From positions 23,183,039-23,247,038 of the forward strand of contig NC_079900.1 of NCBI RefSeq assembly GCF_024868665.1: DNA of 64,000 nt, read 5' to 3'. Numbering within the stretch: position 1 is the first letter of the stretch; each line of letters starts with the position of its first letter. The translations under genes were made by a program, and so were the position numbers. The notes under the pieces are model-generated. The model did no database searches. It was not told the origin of the DNA and worked only from the letters and a program-made list of their open reading frames with translations. Shown here one piece after another: positions 60,601-64,000 of the stretch. Source of the DNA: Triplophysa rosa (Eukaryota > Chordata > Actinopteri > Cypriniformes > Nemacheilidae).

Positions 60601-63562
60601 AGGCCATTCTTAGATCCGACCATAGATGGCGCTCCATCCGTGGCAATTGTGGTTAGTTTTGATAACGGTAGATTGGCTTTCTCAACAGTTGTCATCAGTG
60701 TCTCTTTCAGGTCCATGATCACGAGTCCTGTCTGTCAGTGGCATGATGTCAAGCAGCTCTTCTTTAATCGTGCAGTCTTCTGACACAGACCGAACAAATA
60801 TTGCCATCTGTGGCTTATCCTGAACATCGCAGGATTCATCAACAGCAATGCTGAAATACATGCACTTCTGAAGATCGGAATATAAATGAGTTTCAACAGC
60901 ATTATTAATGTCCGATATTCTTGGTTCAACAGTGTGTCGTGACAATTGAAGGTCCGCTACCGAACGTTTCAAATGTTCGTTTTCGGGACAAAAAACATCA
61001 ATAACATCATTGAGGCACTTTTTAATGAAGTCCCCTTCACTGTACGGCTTTTTAGCTCGCGCAATATTCCATGCCAGCTGATATGATGCTAATGTGACCG
61101 TCTCTGAATGTTTGGTAAATTTCCGAAAGAGCCGAGTTTGCTTCTCTGACTGACGTTTCAACGTTTTTACCTTGTGATTTCGAAGTTCACTGCCTTTGGG
61201 AAATTCCCGGCCCTCGGTAGGATGGAGTGTGGTGAAATGGCGCTCAAGATTTGAAGCCTTAAAATGCGACAGTGAAGTCTGACATATCAAGCAGAATGGT
61301 TTTCCGTTTCTTTCAACAAAAAAATATAAATCCTCCCATTCAGATTGAAATGTTCTGTGCTCATCTACATATTTGCGTTTAGCTGTACGCTTCCCTGACT
61401 CCGCCATGATGATTGCCAATTATTTAATGACTTTATATATTATATTTATATAATGACTTTATAAGACTATATATTGCCAATGACTAAATTATCCATTTGC
61501 ACAAGTGTACATACAATCTGTTAATATGTATATTCTACTATATACTACCCGGTACAATGTCTCTTATATGTTATTATCCCCCATTTTCTGTAAAATAGTC
61601 TTTATTTTATATATGCACAATTTAGAATCTTTTAGACTGTAAATCGTATTATATTGTATTGTCATTGTGTTAAATGTCTGTACTAGAAGCTTCCAACACC
61701 AAAGAAAATTCCTTGTGTGTGCAAGCACACTTGGCAATAAAGCTCTTCTGATTCTGATTCTGATTCTGAATTACAGTACGAACTAGACGAGGCTAGCCGC
61801 TAGTAGCGCATGACGTTCAGTACAAAAATAATTATTTAAAAAAGATACATTTCATTTTTTTATTTCAAAATTAATTTGTATACATTTCTGTTTAGTTTAG
61901 TTCAGTTTAATATTATTTAAAAACAAAAAATGCGATTAAGAAGCAACTTGTGGATAGATGATTTAAGAGCCACAAAGAGGCAGTCAAAGAGCCGCATGTA
62001 GCTCGAGAGCCGCGGGTTCGCCACCCCTGCTCTATACCAAACTCATGTTTCTTTTGAGACTGAATTTACTTTCTCCCTGCGTTTTCTATACTTTATCTTT
62101 GTGTTTACGTGGCTCTTTAGGTTCGTTGCCTTGTTTCTTAAACTGTGCTAAAGATAAACCCGCATGTTTATTTGTGAACTGAGTCTGAAGCAGATTTTCA
62201 CGCAGCATTGTTTCACAGGAAGTGGTGGGCAGGAGATAAGTACAGTGTAGGACTCATTTACCGAAGGAAAACAAGGGATCTGATATGAGCCCAACGTTTC
62301 TGCTGATGCACTGCGTCAACACTTGTTGTGGTGCCTGTAGCTATTGTGTGTTTGTGAGTGTTTGCGTAGGGTGGGCCGCCGGGGTCATGTTATCTAACTT
62401 TCAAAAGCTTTTAAATCGCGCATTGTTATTGAACTCCCGACCTGCATTTCTGTTTTGACTGGTTGTCAAGGACATGAAAACGTGTTGGATTGAAAATCCA
62501 GTGGGTGTGTTTACAGGCAGTATGGATGAGGTCACAGTGATGTCAGCAGAGATCCTAAGCTCTTTCAGTTTGTCCCAGTTTCACTTATTTATTGTCTTGA
62601 AGCGAACCAACAAGCTTCGGGATGAAACATCAACATAACAATGTAGTGGAAGACAAAAATTTACAATACTGTGTGCTTGCACATTCTGTAAACTACATTG
62701 AAAACAATGTGAACGTAATAAAAAAATCTATATAAAACTATGAACTTATGTAGTAATTGATAAGGATAAAATGCCATATACTGTATTTGAAGGTTATTTA
62801 TTTATCTTTCATCTCCATGATGTACACTAAAACAACTTTATATGCATGTTTTTTGTCTTGCTTTCGTTTTACGGATAAAACAGTGTTGGAAAACAAGACA
62901 AAACAGAGCAAGACAATGATTTTTGCAGTGTGTCTTCTGATTGGTTGATCTCTCGTCAGGAATTGTGGGTAGTGTAGTAGTCAGCAGTGAAATGTAGTTG
63001 TTTAAAATTTATGTCGACATGCTATCATTAGGAGCCAACAGTACTCTGGATGTAATTGTTGGGTATGATCAACAGGTCATAGAACAGCACGTGGATGGAC
63101 GCTGGAAGGGTCACATCCATGACACTCTGAGAGGAACAGATCGAGTCGGTTACTTCCCACCATCCATAGTGGAGGTCATCAGTCGACGCTCAGGTGCGAT
63201 CATACAGCGTGCTCTCTAACTGGTCAATGTGACCTTTTTCTTGCCTTTTTTTGAATCCGTAACATACTGACAGATTTAACTCCATCCTCCTGGCACTTCC
63301 CACGTAAATAATATTCATCTCTAACCTCCATCCGCTTACATTAACCCTCTGCTCCTGTCATGTCTATGTTGTCCTGTAGGGGGCACCCTGTTACGACACG
63401 CCTCTCTGCCCTCCCAAAGACAGCAGCTCTCCAGATGCGCTCTTGGCCCCAGCTTGAGTGTGAGCGGGGGCGGTGCGCCTCAAACCGACGACTCCTACAC
63501 TCTATACACCCCTAACCCTCACCTGGTACTCCCCCACACCAATGGTCTGAGCACTAACACAG
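16054..63562 (+). CDS. caskin2: caskin2, N-terminal third (11 coding exons, partial)
   Basis: Joined exons 16054-16147, 39779-39830, 50666-50763, 50867-51012, 53455-53550, 56949-57079, 58679-58787, 58930-59038, 59252-59346, 63076-63193 and 63380-63562 give 410 codons plus one base with phase kept at every junction. Caskin2 is a cytoplasmic scaffold with six ankyrin repeats (about residues 48-249), an SH3 domain (about 283-347), two SAM domains and a proline-rich tail; everything after the SH3 and the start of the linker is outside the window. Caskin1 binds the synaptic kinase CASK; caskin2 has a related but distinct role. Caskin2 is chosen over caskin1 from [14 protein letters not shown] in the SH3 and from [15 protein letters not shown]. 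The ATG context (A at -3, G at +4) is good. Confidence 0.93.
16148..17767. other. caskin2 intron 1, proximal part
   Basis: No exon or RNA gene. No repeat boundary that I recognise. Confidence 0.4.
17768..18031. repeat. GGGATAGTTCACCC-type MITE (copy 4) with a poly-G tract
   Basis: Starts AGGGATAGTTCACCC directly after TTAA (17764-17767) and ends near GGGTGAACTATTACTTC. It has a run of about ten G at about 17917-17928, interrupted by TCGT, in its centre. Confidence 0.7.
18032..18290 (+). repeat. TE fragment shared with 38702-38985
   Basis: Shares GTTTTACTCRCCCTCAAGG, CAGTCGGAGTTATAATACC and AAAAAGTGCATCCATCGATC with the sequence at 38702-38985, in the same orientation. Repeat family not named. 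Confidence 0.6.
18447..19493. mobile_element. hAT element, TSD ATGTATAT
   Basis: 1047 bp with ends TAGGGCTGAAACGATT...AGCTGCAGCCCTA, flanked by perfect 8-bp copies ATGTATAT (18439-18446 and 19494-19501). Non-coding. An interior block (GCACAGTTTAACGT...AAATAAAAGTC) recurs at about 34070-34975. Confidence 0.85.
19502..23300. other. caskin2 intron 1, mostly unannotated
   Basis: No exon with a conserved product. A half MITE lies at about 21684-21935: mirrored ATTCACTTGCATTG-like arms and TTTTGTGTTCTGCAGGTGAA. The 107-codon minus-strand frame at 19728-20051 has no recognisable domain. Confidence 0.4.
23301..24433. mobile_element. hAT-like element with CAGGG(G)CGGA ends
   Basis: Left CAGGGCGGACTTACCATTAG and right, reversed, CAGGGGCGGATTTAGTGATT, with shared GGGGCCC blocks just inside both ends. 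No matching 8-bp flanks, so one end may be altered. No transposase recognised. Confidence 0.6.
24456..24923. mobile_element. Small TAGGGGTGTAACAATAC element
   Basis: Left TAGGGGTGTAACAATACATT; right, reversed, TAAGGGTGTAAGGATAATAT. AT-rich interior and no clear target duplication. Probably a small hAT derivative. Confidence 0.5.
24924..29929. other. caskin2 intron 1, middle part
   Basis: Five kb without a recognised exon or complete repeat. Small items: a G tract at about 25459-25468; a half MITE ending GGTGAGTAAATAAG...GTTCGGTTAACTATTCC near 26780-26850; and a short telomere-like CTTAACCCTAACTTAACCCT at about 28705. Confidence 0.4.
29930..30969. mobile_element. Composite hAT-like element with internal tandem units
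   Basis: Ends TAGTGGTGAAACGGATC and, reversed, TAGTGATGCAACGGATC. The flanks TTATTTAT (29922-29929) and TTTTTTAT (30970-30977) match at 7 of 8 positions. Inside are two diverged units sharing GCATGTGACCCGCGGATKAA and ATTCATCATAGAGTAAAAGA, two (CT)n tracts (about 30185-30208 and 30225-30262), and a truncated TTAA-type MITE from 30289. Confidence 0.65.
30289..30562 (+). repeat. Truncated TTAA-flanked MITE (AGGGGTCATATG family)
   Basis: AGGGGTCATATGGCG follows TTAA at 30285-30288. The next 270 bp match 55755-56022 in reverse complement. The distal half is missing where the host repeat resumes. Confidence 0.75.
30978..32044. other. caskin2 intron 1, unannotated
   Basis: No exon or clear TE boundary. 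The last ~25 bases before 32045 (CAGGGCTGTACAGTGTGACA) resemble a hAT-type end into which the Tc1 element has inserted; the matching sequence continues after 33267. Confidence 0.4.
32045..33265 (-). mobile_element. Complete Tc1/mariner element, TA target duplication
   Basis: 1221 bp bounded by perfect 29-bp inverted repeats (32045-32073 and 33237-33265) beginning CACTCACCTAAAGGATTATT, with TA on both sides (32043-32044 and 33266-33267). It contains one uninterrupted transposase frame on the minus strand. Perfect ends and an open frame imply a recent insertion. Confidence 0.95.
32077..33117 (-). CDS. Tc1-like transposase, intact, DD36E
   Basis: 346 codons, the normal length for a Tc1-family transposase. 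Residues about 10-45 form a first helix-turn-helix ([20 protein letters not shown]), and a second DNA-binding part with an RRPH stretch follows near 117-120. The catalytic triad is visible: D155 in WSDESRF, D246 in QQDNAPCH and E283 in [11 protein letters not shown]. There are 36 residues between the second Asp and the Glu, instead of the 34 of Tc1 and Sleeping Beauty. DD36E spacing is described for the Incomer-type lineage of the IS630-Tc1-mariner superfamily; placement here is by spacing only. No stop or frameshift is present. The frame is antisense to caskin2, so expression from the host gene is not expected. Confidence 0.95.
   Translation of the reverse strand: MGKKGDLSNFERGMVVGARRAGLSISQSAQLLGFSRTTISRVYKEWCEKGKTSSMRQSCGRKCLVDARGQRRMGRLIQADRRATLTEITTRYNRGMQQSICEATTRTTLRQMGYNSRRPHRVPLISTTNRKKRLQFARAHQNWTVEDWKNVAWSDESRFLLRHSNGRVRIWRKQNENMDPSCLVTTVQAGGGGVMVWGMFSWHTLGPLVPIGHRLNATAYLSIVSDHVHPFMTTMYPSSNGYFQQDNAPCHKARIISNWFLEHDNEFTVLEWPPQSPDLNPIEHLWDVVERELRALDVHPTNLHQLQDAILSIWANISKECFQHLVESMPRRIKAVLKAKGGQTPY
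33355..33820. mobile_element. TIR element with AAGCCGAATTTATG / CTTCTGCGTCG ends
   Basis: Left TTAAGCCGAATTTATGGTTC followed by TGCGTCG; right, reversed, TAAAGCCGATTTTTACTTCT followed by GCGTCG. Repeated ACGYCATAGCCTACGCAGA-like strings near both ends. Non-coding. Superfamily not fixed. Confidence 0.6.
33857..33881 (+). repeat. (GTTT)n microsatellite
   Basis: About six consecutive GTTT units. Confidence 0.9.
34217..34928. mobile_element. hAT element, TSD CCGTCAAC / TCGTCAAC
   Basis: 712 bp with ends TAGGGCTGTCACGATTAT and ATAATCGTGACAGCCCTA, perfect inverted over 18 bp. Flanks 34209-34216 and 34929-34936 match at 7 of 8. It is inserted in an older repeat that resembles part of the element at 18447-19493. 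Confidence 0.82.
34937..35530. other. Older repeat remains and unannotated intron
   Basis: Begins with the continuation of the host repeat (GACGACCTGTCAAAATAAAA). Then AT-rich sequence with recurring TTTACTATAGT strings. No exon seen. Confidence 0.4.
35531..36259 (-). mobile_element. TIR DNA element (GGGTGCGTTTCCC family), copy B, uninterrupted
   Basis: 729 bp; left GGGTTGCGTTTCACGAACAA, right reversed GGGTGCGTTTCCCAAAAGCA. It is the inverted homologue of 4952-7257 and lacks the hAT insertion found there. Confidence 0.8.
36260..38701. other. caskin2 intron 1, nothing recognised
   Basis: 2.4 kb with no exon, RNA gene or repeat terminus. Short open frames (for example 37479-37841 minus) carry no recognisable domain. 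Confidence 0.4.
38702..38985 (+). repeat. TE fragment (AGGGATACTATAC family)
   Basis: Starts TTAAAGGGATAC and shares several 20-bp blocks with 18032-18290 in the same orientation. No right terminus found. Confidence 0.6.
39570..39618 (+). repeat. (CT)n microsatellite
   Basis: More than 20 CT units, about 160 bp before caskin2 exon 2. A second, imperfect CT tract at 39749-39770 forms the polypyrimidine tract of that exon. Confidence 0.95.
39779..39830 (+). CDS. caskin2: caskin2 coding exon 2
   Basis: 52 nt, acceptor CATAG at 39774-39778, donor GTGAGT at 39831. Encodes [17 protein letters not shown] and two bases of the next glycine codon (residues 32-48), the strand leading into ankyrin repeat 1. 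Very short exon between introns of 23.6 and 10.8 kb. Confidence 0.93.
40391..40850. mobile_element. hAT MITE, TSD CTACTAGA
   Basis: 460 bp with 19-bp inverted ends TAGGGATGTAACGATTCAC and a perfect 8-bp duplication CTACTAGA (40383-40390 and 40851-40858). Non-coding. Confidence 0.92.
40972..41543 (-). mobile_element. Solo LTR-like sequence, copy 1 (reverse)
   Basis: 572 bp with ends TGTCACGGTTCG...GGGACCGTGACA. On the minus strand it carries a TATA box (CCTATATATACC, complement of about 41312-41322), an AATAAA before the 3' end, and CCCCTTCATCC...TGCCTGCAATTGGG as in the other copies. Flanks ATGCC and ATACC match at 4 of 5. No internal coding region follows, hence solo LTR. Confidence 0.7.
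42070..42685 (+). mobile_element. Solo LTR-like sequence, copy 2, flank repeat CATTTA
   Basis: 616 bp, TGTCATGACTCTG...CTGTCCGTGACA. TATA-like TTTATATAG at about 42310, ATTAAA at 42587-42592, then AACCCCTTCACC. CATTTA directly abuts both ends (42064-42069 and 42686-42691). Confidence 0.8.
43135..43720 (+). mobile_element. Solo LTR-like sequence, copy 3, flank repeat CCTAAC
   Basis: 586 bp, TGTCATGGCTCTG...CAGTTCGTGACA. CCTTTAAATA near 43371 (TATA position), AATAAA at 43652-43657, then AACCCCTTCACG. CCTAAC abuts both ends (43129-43134 and 43721-43726). TG...CA ends with a short duplication and no body fit recombination between two LTRs of a longer retroelement. Confidence 0.8.
43727..45340. 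other. caskin2 intron 2, unannotated
   Basis: No exon, RNA gene or recognised repeat boundary. Confidence 0.4.
45341..45699. repeat. MITE with AGGTGSAGTAWGC ends at a TTAA-like site
   Basis: Left AGGTGCAGTAAGC after CTAA; right, reversed, AGGTGGAGTATGC before TTAA (45700-45703). 359 bp, non-coding. Confidence 0.6.
45935..46430. mobile_element. hAT MITE (CAGTGTTGGG), TSD ATAGTAAT / ATTGTAAT
   Basis: 496 bp, CAGTGTTGGGTAAGTTACTC to ACCCTACACTG, internally rich in AGTAATTAATTAC. The flanks match at 7 of 8 bases. A very common fish element. Confidence 0.82.
46431..48991. other. caskin2 intron 2, unannotated
   Basis: No exon with a conserved product. 47770-47960 is relatively CpG-rich (GCCCCGCCCC, AGCGGCCGTATTG); whether it is a repeat or a regulatory block cannot be told from this sequence alone. 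Confidence 0.4.
48992..49541. mobile_element. hAT-like element with a second element inside
   Basis: Ends TAGGCCCGTCAAACGATTAA and, reversed, TAGGGCTGTCAAATGATTAA. The flanks match poorly. Within it, about 49240-49500, lies another TIR element (CTTCAGAATAGGGGGCAATT and, reversed, CTTCAGTATAGAGGGTAATT). Confidence 0.6.
49674..49932. repeat. GGGATAGTTCACCC-type MITE (copy 5)
   Basis: AGGTATAGTTCTCCCAAAAA to ACAGAACTATCCCT between TTAA at 49670-49673 and 49933-49936. The TTAA on both sides supports the target preference of the family. Confidence 0.75.
49937..50665. other. caskin2 intron 2, distal end
   Basis: Nothing recognised apart from the exon 3 acceptor. Confidence 0.4.
50666..50763 (+). 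CDS. caskin2: caskin2 coding exon 3 (ankyrin repeat 1)
   Basis: 98 nt, acceptor CCTCAG, donor GTCAGT. Residues 49-81: [20 protein letters not shown] then [13 protein letters not shown]. This is a canonical ankyrin repeat (SALHHAAL...[10 protein letters not shown]). Confidence 0.95.
50867..51012 (+). CDS. caskin2: caskin2 coding exon 4 (ankyrin repeats 2-3)
   Basis: 146 nt, acceptor TGGCAG, donor GTGCGT. Residues 82-130: [49 protein letters not shown]. Repeats 2 and 3 are recognised by PLHYAAWQG and PLHLAAQYG. Intron 3 before it is only 103 bp. Confidence 0.95.
51240..51820. mobile_element. TIR element with CGGGTTTCCATC ends
   Basis: CGGGTTTCCATCACTCTGG and, reversed, CGGGTTTCCATCCAAAGTTG, with TTCGCAT/ATGCGAA strings between. 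581 bp, non-coding, in intron 4. Confidence 0.7.
51849..52432. mobile_element. TIR element with GGTGTCATGA ends
   Basis: CGGTGTCATGACAAATCGAG and, reversed, TGGTGTCATGAAAAATTCGG. The match is short and the interior AT-rich. Confidence 0.5.
52579..52912. mobile_element. MITE with CGTTCACATTACAAGC ends
   Basis: CCCCTCGTTCACATTACAAG and, reversed, GCCCCGTTCACATTACAAGC, each followed inward by GCGAC. About 334 bp, CpG-rich, non-coding. Confidence 0.7.
52976..53022 (+). repeat. (TA)n microsatellite
   Basis: Roughly ten perfect TA units followed by imperfect TATATG/TATATACA. Confidence 0.9.
53455..53550 (+). CDS. caskin2: caskin2 coding exon 5 (ankyrin repeats 3-4)
   Basis: 96 nt, acceptor TATCAG after a CT-rich tract, donor GTTGGT (weak). 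Residues 131-162: [20 protein letters not shown] then [12 protein letters not shown]. It completes repeat 3 and carries repeat 4 ([10 protein letters not shown]). Confidence 0.95.
53785..53885 (-). repeat. Tc1-like terminal fragment
   Basis: ACTGCCCGTCCAAAAAAAGT resembles the terminal repeat of a fish Tc1 family. The next bases, read on the minus strand, hold a short transposase-like remnant. Directly followed by a half palindromic MITE (to about 53957). Confidence 0.55.
54071..54533. mobile_element. GGGGCCTCAT TIR element interrupted by a Tc1-family fragment
   Basis: Left CAGGGGCCTCATATATCAAA and right, reversed, CGGCCTCATTTATAAAATGT with shared TGCGTA strings. Between about 54137 and 54346 lies GGGGTGTACTCACTTTTGTT...GAGGGGTGTACTCACTTCTG, a recurrent Tc1-associated fish repeat. 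Confidence 0.65.
55462..56022 (-). mobile_element. piggyBac-like MITE (AGGGGTSATATG), TTAA on both sides
   Basis: 561 bp, AGGGGTGATATG...CATATGACCCCT between TTAA at 55458-55461 and 56023-56026. TTAA duplication is the piggyBac signature, but the family call rests on that alone. The right half equals 30289-30562 in reverse. Confidence 0.75.
56027..56371. repeat. GGGATAGTTCACCC-type MITE (copy 6), sharing TTAA with its neighbour
   Basis: AGGGACAGTTCACCCAAAAA to TTTTTGGGTGAAGTATCCG, then TTAA at 56372-56375. Its left TTAA (56023-56026) is also the right TTAA of the preceding element. Mirrored arms around TACTATGGGAGTC. Confidence 0.78.
56949..57079 (+). CDS. caskin2: caskin2 coding exon 6 (ankyrin repeats 4-5)
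   Basis: 131 nt, acceptor CTGTAG, donor GTGAGC. Residues 163-205: [43 protein letters not shown], plus two bases. Repeat 5 is [16 protein letters not shown]. The loop before it matches the insert found in Caskin proteins. Confidence 0.95.
57289..57390 (-). repeat. SINE-type fragment, reverse orientation
   Basis: GCAGACACTTTTATCCAAAG is the reverse complement of the CTTTGGATAAAAGYRTCTGC tail of teleost SINEs and is followed by CAGGCTATACTTTTATCAGC. Diverged and truncated. Confidence 0.55.
57557..58159. repeat. TATGGGTCAAAGA element
   Basis: Short inverted ends TATGGGTCAAAGA and TCTTTGACCCATA. The distal ~200 bp recur in inverted orientation at about 63785-64000 with roughly one difference every ten bases. 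No coding. Confidence 0.7.
58679..58787 (+). CDS. caskin2: caskin2 coding exon 7 (ankyrin repeats 5-6)
   Basis: 109 nt, acceptor GTTAG, donor GTAAGT. Residues 206-242: [20 protein letters not shown] then [17 protein letters not shown]. Repeat 6 starts at [11 protein letters not shown]. Confidence 0.95.
58930..59038 (+). CDS. caskin2: caskin2 coding exon 8
   Basis: 109 nt, acceptor GGCAG, donor GTGAGA. Residues 243-278: [20 protein letters not shown] then [16 protein letters not shown]. It ends the ankyrin block and the linking helix before the SH3 domain. Confidence 0.95.
59252..59346 (+). CDS. caskin2: caskin2 coding exon 9 (SH3, first half)
   Basis: 95 nt, acceptor TTTAG, donor GTAAAT. 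Residues 279-310: [20 protein letters not shown] then [12 protein letters not shown]. In the usual ALYDY box the Tyr is Lys (ALKDF, residues 288-292). The RT-loop acidic run is reduced to HDP. Confidence 0.95.
59411..62029 (-). mobile_element. hAT transposon, 2.6 kb, TSD CTCTATAC
   Basis: Ends CAGGGGTGGCGAACCTG and, reversed, CAGGGGTGGCGAACCCG, with a perfect 8-bp duplication CTCTATAC at 59403-59410 and 62030-62037. Sub-terminal AGAGCCACA / AGAGCCGC strings repeat near both ends. It contains a nearly complete transposase gene on the minus strand and a TGATTC microsatellite at about 61746-61769. It sits in caskin2 intron 9, antisense. Confidence 0.95.
59556..61419 (-). pseudogene. hAT transposase gene with one frameshift and one stop
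   Basis: Minus-strand ATG at 61419-61417 (a second Met is four codons on). Residues 43-66 hold a BED-type zinc finger, CLIC...H61-x4-H66. The middle has [17 protein letters not shown] and [13 protein letters not shown], the Asp-bearing hAT catalytic blocks. The C-terminal hATC dimerisation region is visible as [20 protein letters not shown]. Two lesions are visible: a frame change between about 60760 and 60720 (after MPLTDRT) and TGA at 60431-60429 (HRQF*NLIAEL), probably once CGA. Otherwise the frames are open to the stop at 59556. The total of about 620 residues is typical. Related host genes exist (the ZBED5/SCAND3/GTF2IRD2-like group), but the flanking TIRs and TSD show this is a transposon. 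Confidence 0.92.
62038..63075. other. caskin2 intron 9, distal part
   Basis: No exon or recognised repeat before the exon 10 acceptor. Confidence 0.4.
63076..63193 (+). CDS. caskin2: caskin2 coding exon 10 (SH3, second half)
   Basis: 118 nt, acceptor CAACAG, donor GTGCGA. Residues 311-349: [20 protein letters not shown] then [19 protein letters not shown]. The canonical WW pair is RW (319-320) and the usual final Tyr of the PxxY strand is missing (PPSIVEV). Confidence 0.95.
63380..63562 (+). CDS. caskin2: caskin2 coding exon 11 (linker after SH3)
   Basis: 183 nt, acceptor CTGTAG, donor GTATAT. Residues 350-410: [62 protein letters not shown] low-complexity Ser/Pro/Gly linker as expected between SH3 and the SAM pair. 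Supported by phase and splice sites more than by conservation. Confidence 0.85.
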
Positions 63563-63784
63563 GTATATTTCCTAACTGTCGTTTCACACGCGAGAGTTTG
63601 GTGCGCAGTGTTTGGTTTGTTTTGTTGATGCGAGTCAGTTTTCAGAACTCAGTTGAGTGCTATAGTTTTAGGTTGTGTTTACACTTGTATGTGGGTCCTC
63701 TTGGTTAATTTGGTCCAGACCAAAAAAAGAAATGAAACATGGAGTCCTGGTTTGCTTAGCCTTCACACTGGCTTTTTAACAGGG

Positions 63785-64000
63785 TCAAAGACGTTAAGAT
63801 GTCCCTATCAAAAGAAATGTACAAAAGTGATTTTATGTCCATAGAAAGCACATTAAACGTAAGGAAAATGTCTACTTTATGGTTTCAACTAAGTTTTTTG
63901 GAGAAAAAATGTCAAAATTGGGTTGAATTTATGTTATATTGTCATTCAGTGTAACACAATATTTATGTACAAATTCAAACAACATGCTTATTCTGACTTG
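63785..64000. repeat. Partial copy of the TATGGGTCAAAGA element, inverted
   Basis: AGGGTCAAAGACGTTAAGAT...CATTCAGTGTAACACAATAT matches the reverse complement of about 57960-58159. It runs off the window edge. Confidence 0.75.

Overview
The window is vertebrate nuclear DNA, almost certainly from a cyprinid-type teleost. It has widely spaced exons with GT-AG introns. It is dense in repeats I recognise from zebrafish- and carp-like genomes: palindromic short elements ending in GGGATAGTTCACCC, an HE1/V-type SINE, many small hAT elements and Tc1-like elements. There are no bacterial-style operons, no CRISPR array and no rRNA or true tRNA genes.

Two cellular genes are present, both partial, arranged head to head. 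At the left edge the first two coding exons of recql5 (RecQ-family helicase, Walker A motif visible) run on the minus strand, with a CRE-like TGACGTCA just upstream. Most of the window is the 5' third of caskin2 on the plus strand. Eleven coding exons between 16054 and 63562 encode about 410 residues: the N-terminus, six ankyrin repeats and an SH3 domain. The SAM domains and the rest lie beyond the right edge. I could follow reading phase through every junction, and residue numbering matches my recollection of human CASKIN2. A CpG-rich block at about 12.2-12.6 kb ending in a splice donor is a candidate non-coding first exon.

Almost everything else is mobile DNA in the intergenic space and the large introns (intron 1 is 23.6 kb, intron 2 is 10.8 kb). 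The main items are: (i) a 2.97-kb element (8614-11584) with long terminal inverted repeats around a degenerate multi-exon gene with paired CxxC/HxxCY-type motifs, which I cannot place in a named superfamily; (ii) a complete Tc1/mariner element (32045-33265) with perfect 29-bp inverted repeats and an intact 346-residue transposase with DD36E spacing; (iii) a 2.6-kb hAT element (59411-62029) in caskin2 intron 9 with an 8-bp target duplication and a transposase gene carrying two visible lesions; (iv) three related solo-LTR-like sequences within 2.8 kb (40972-43720); (v) a 1.6-kb hAT derivative inserted into another DNA element, with an uninterrupted copy of that host element elsewhere in the window; (vi) an L2-like LINE remnant; (vii) two tRNA-derived SINEs and many TTAA-flanked MITEs, several nested or paired in opposite orientation around caskin2 exons.

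Boundaries given with a target-site duplication come directly from the sequence. Family names rest on recognition without a database search. Long stretches of introns 1 and 2 show nothing I can identify.
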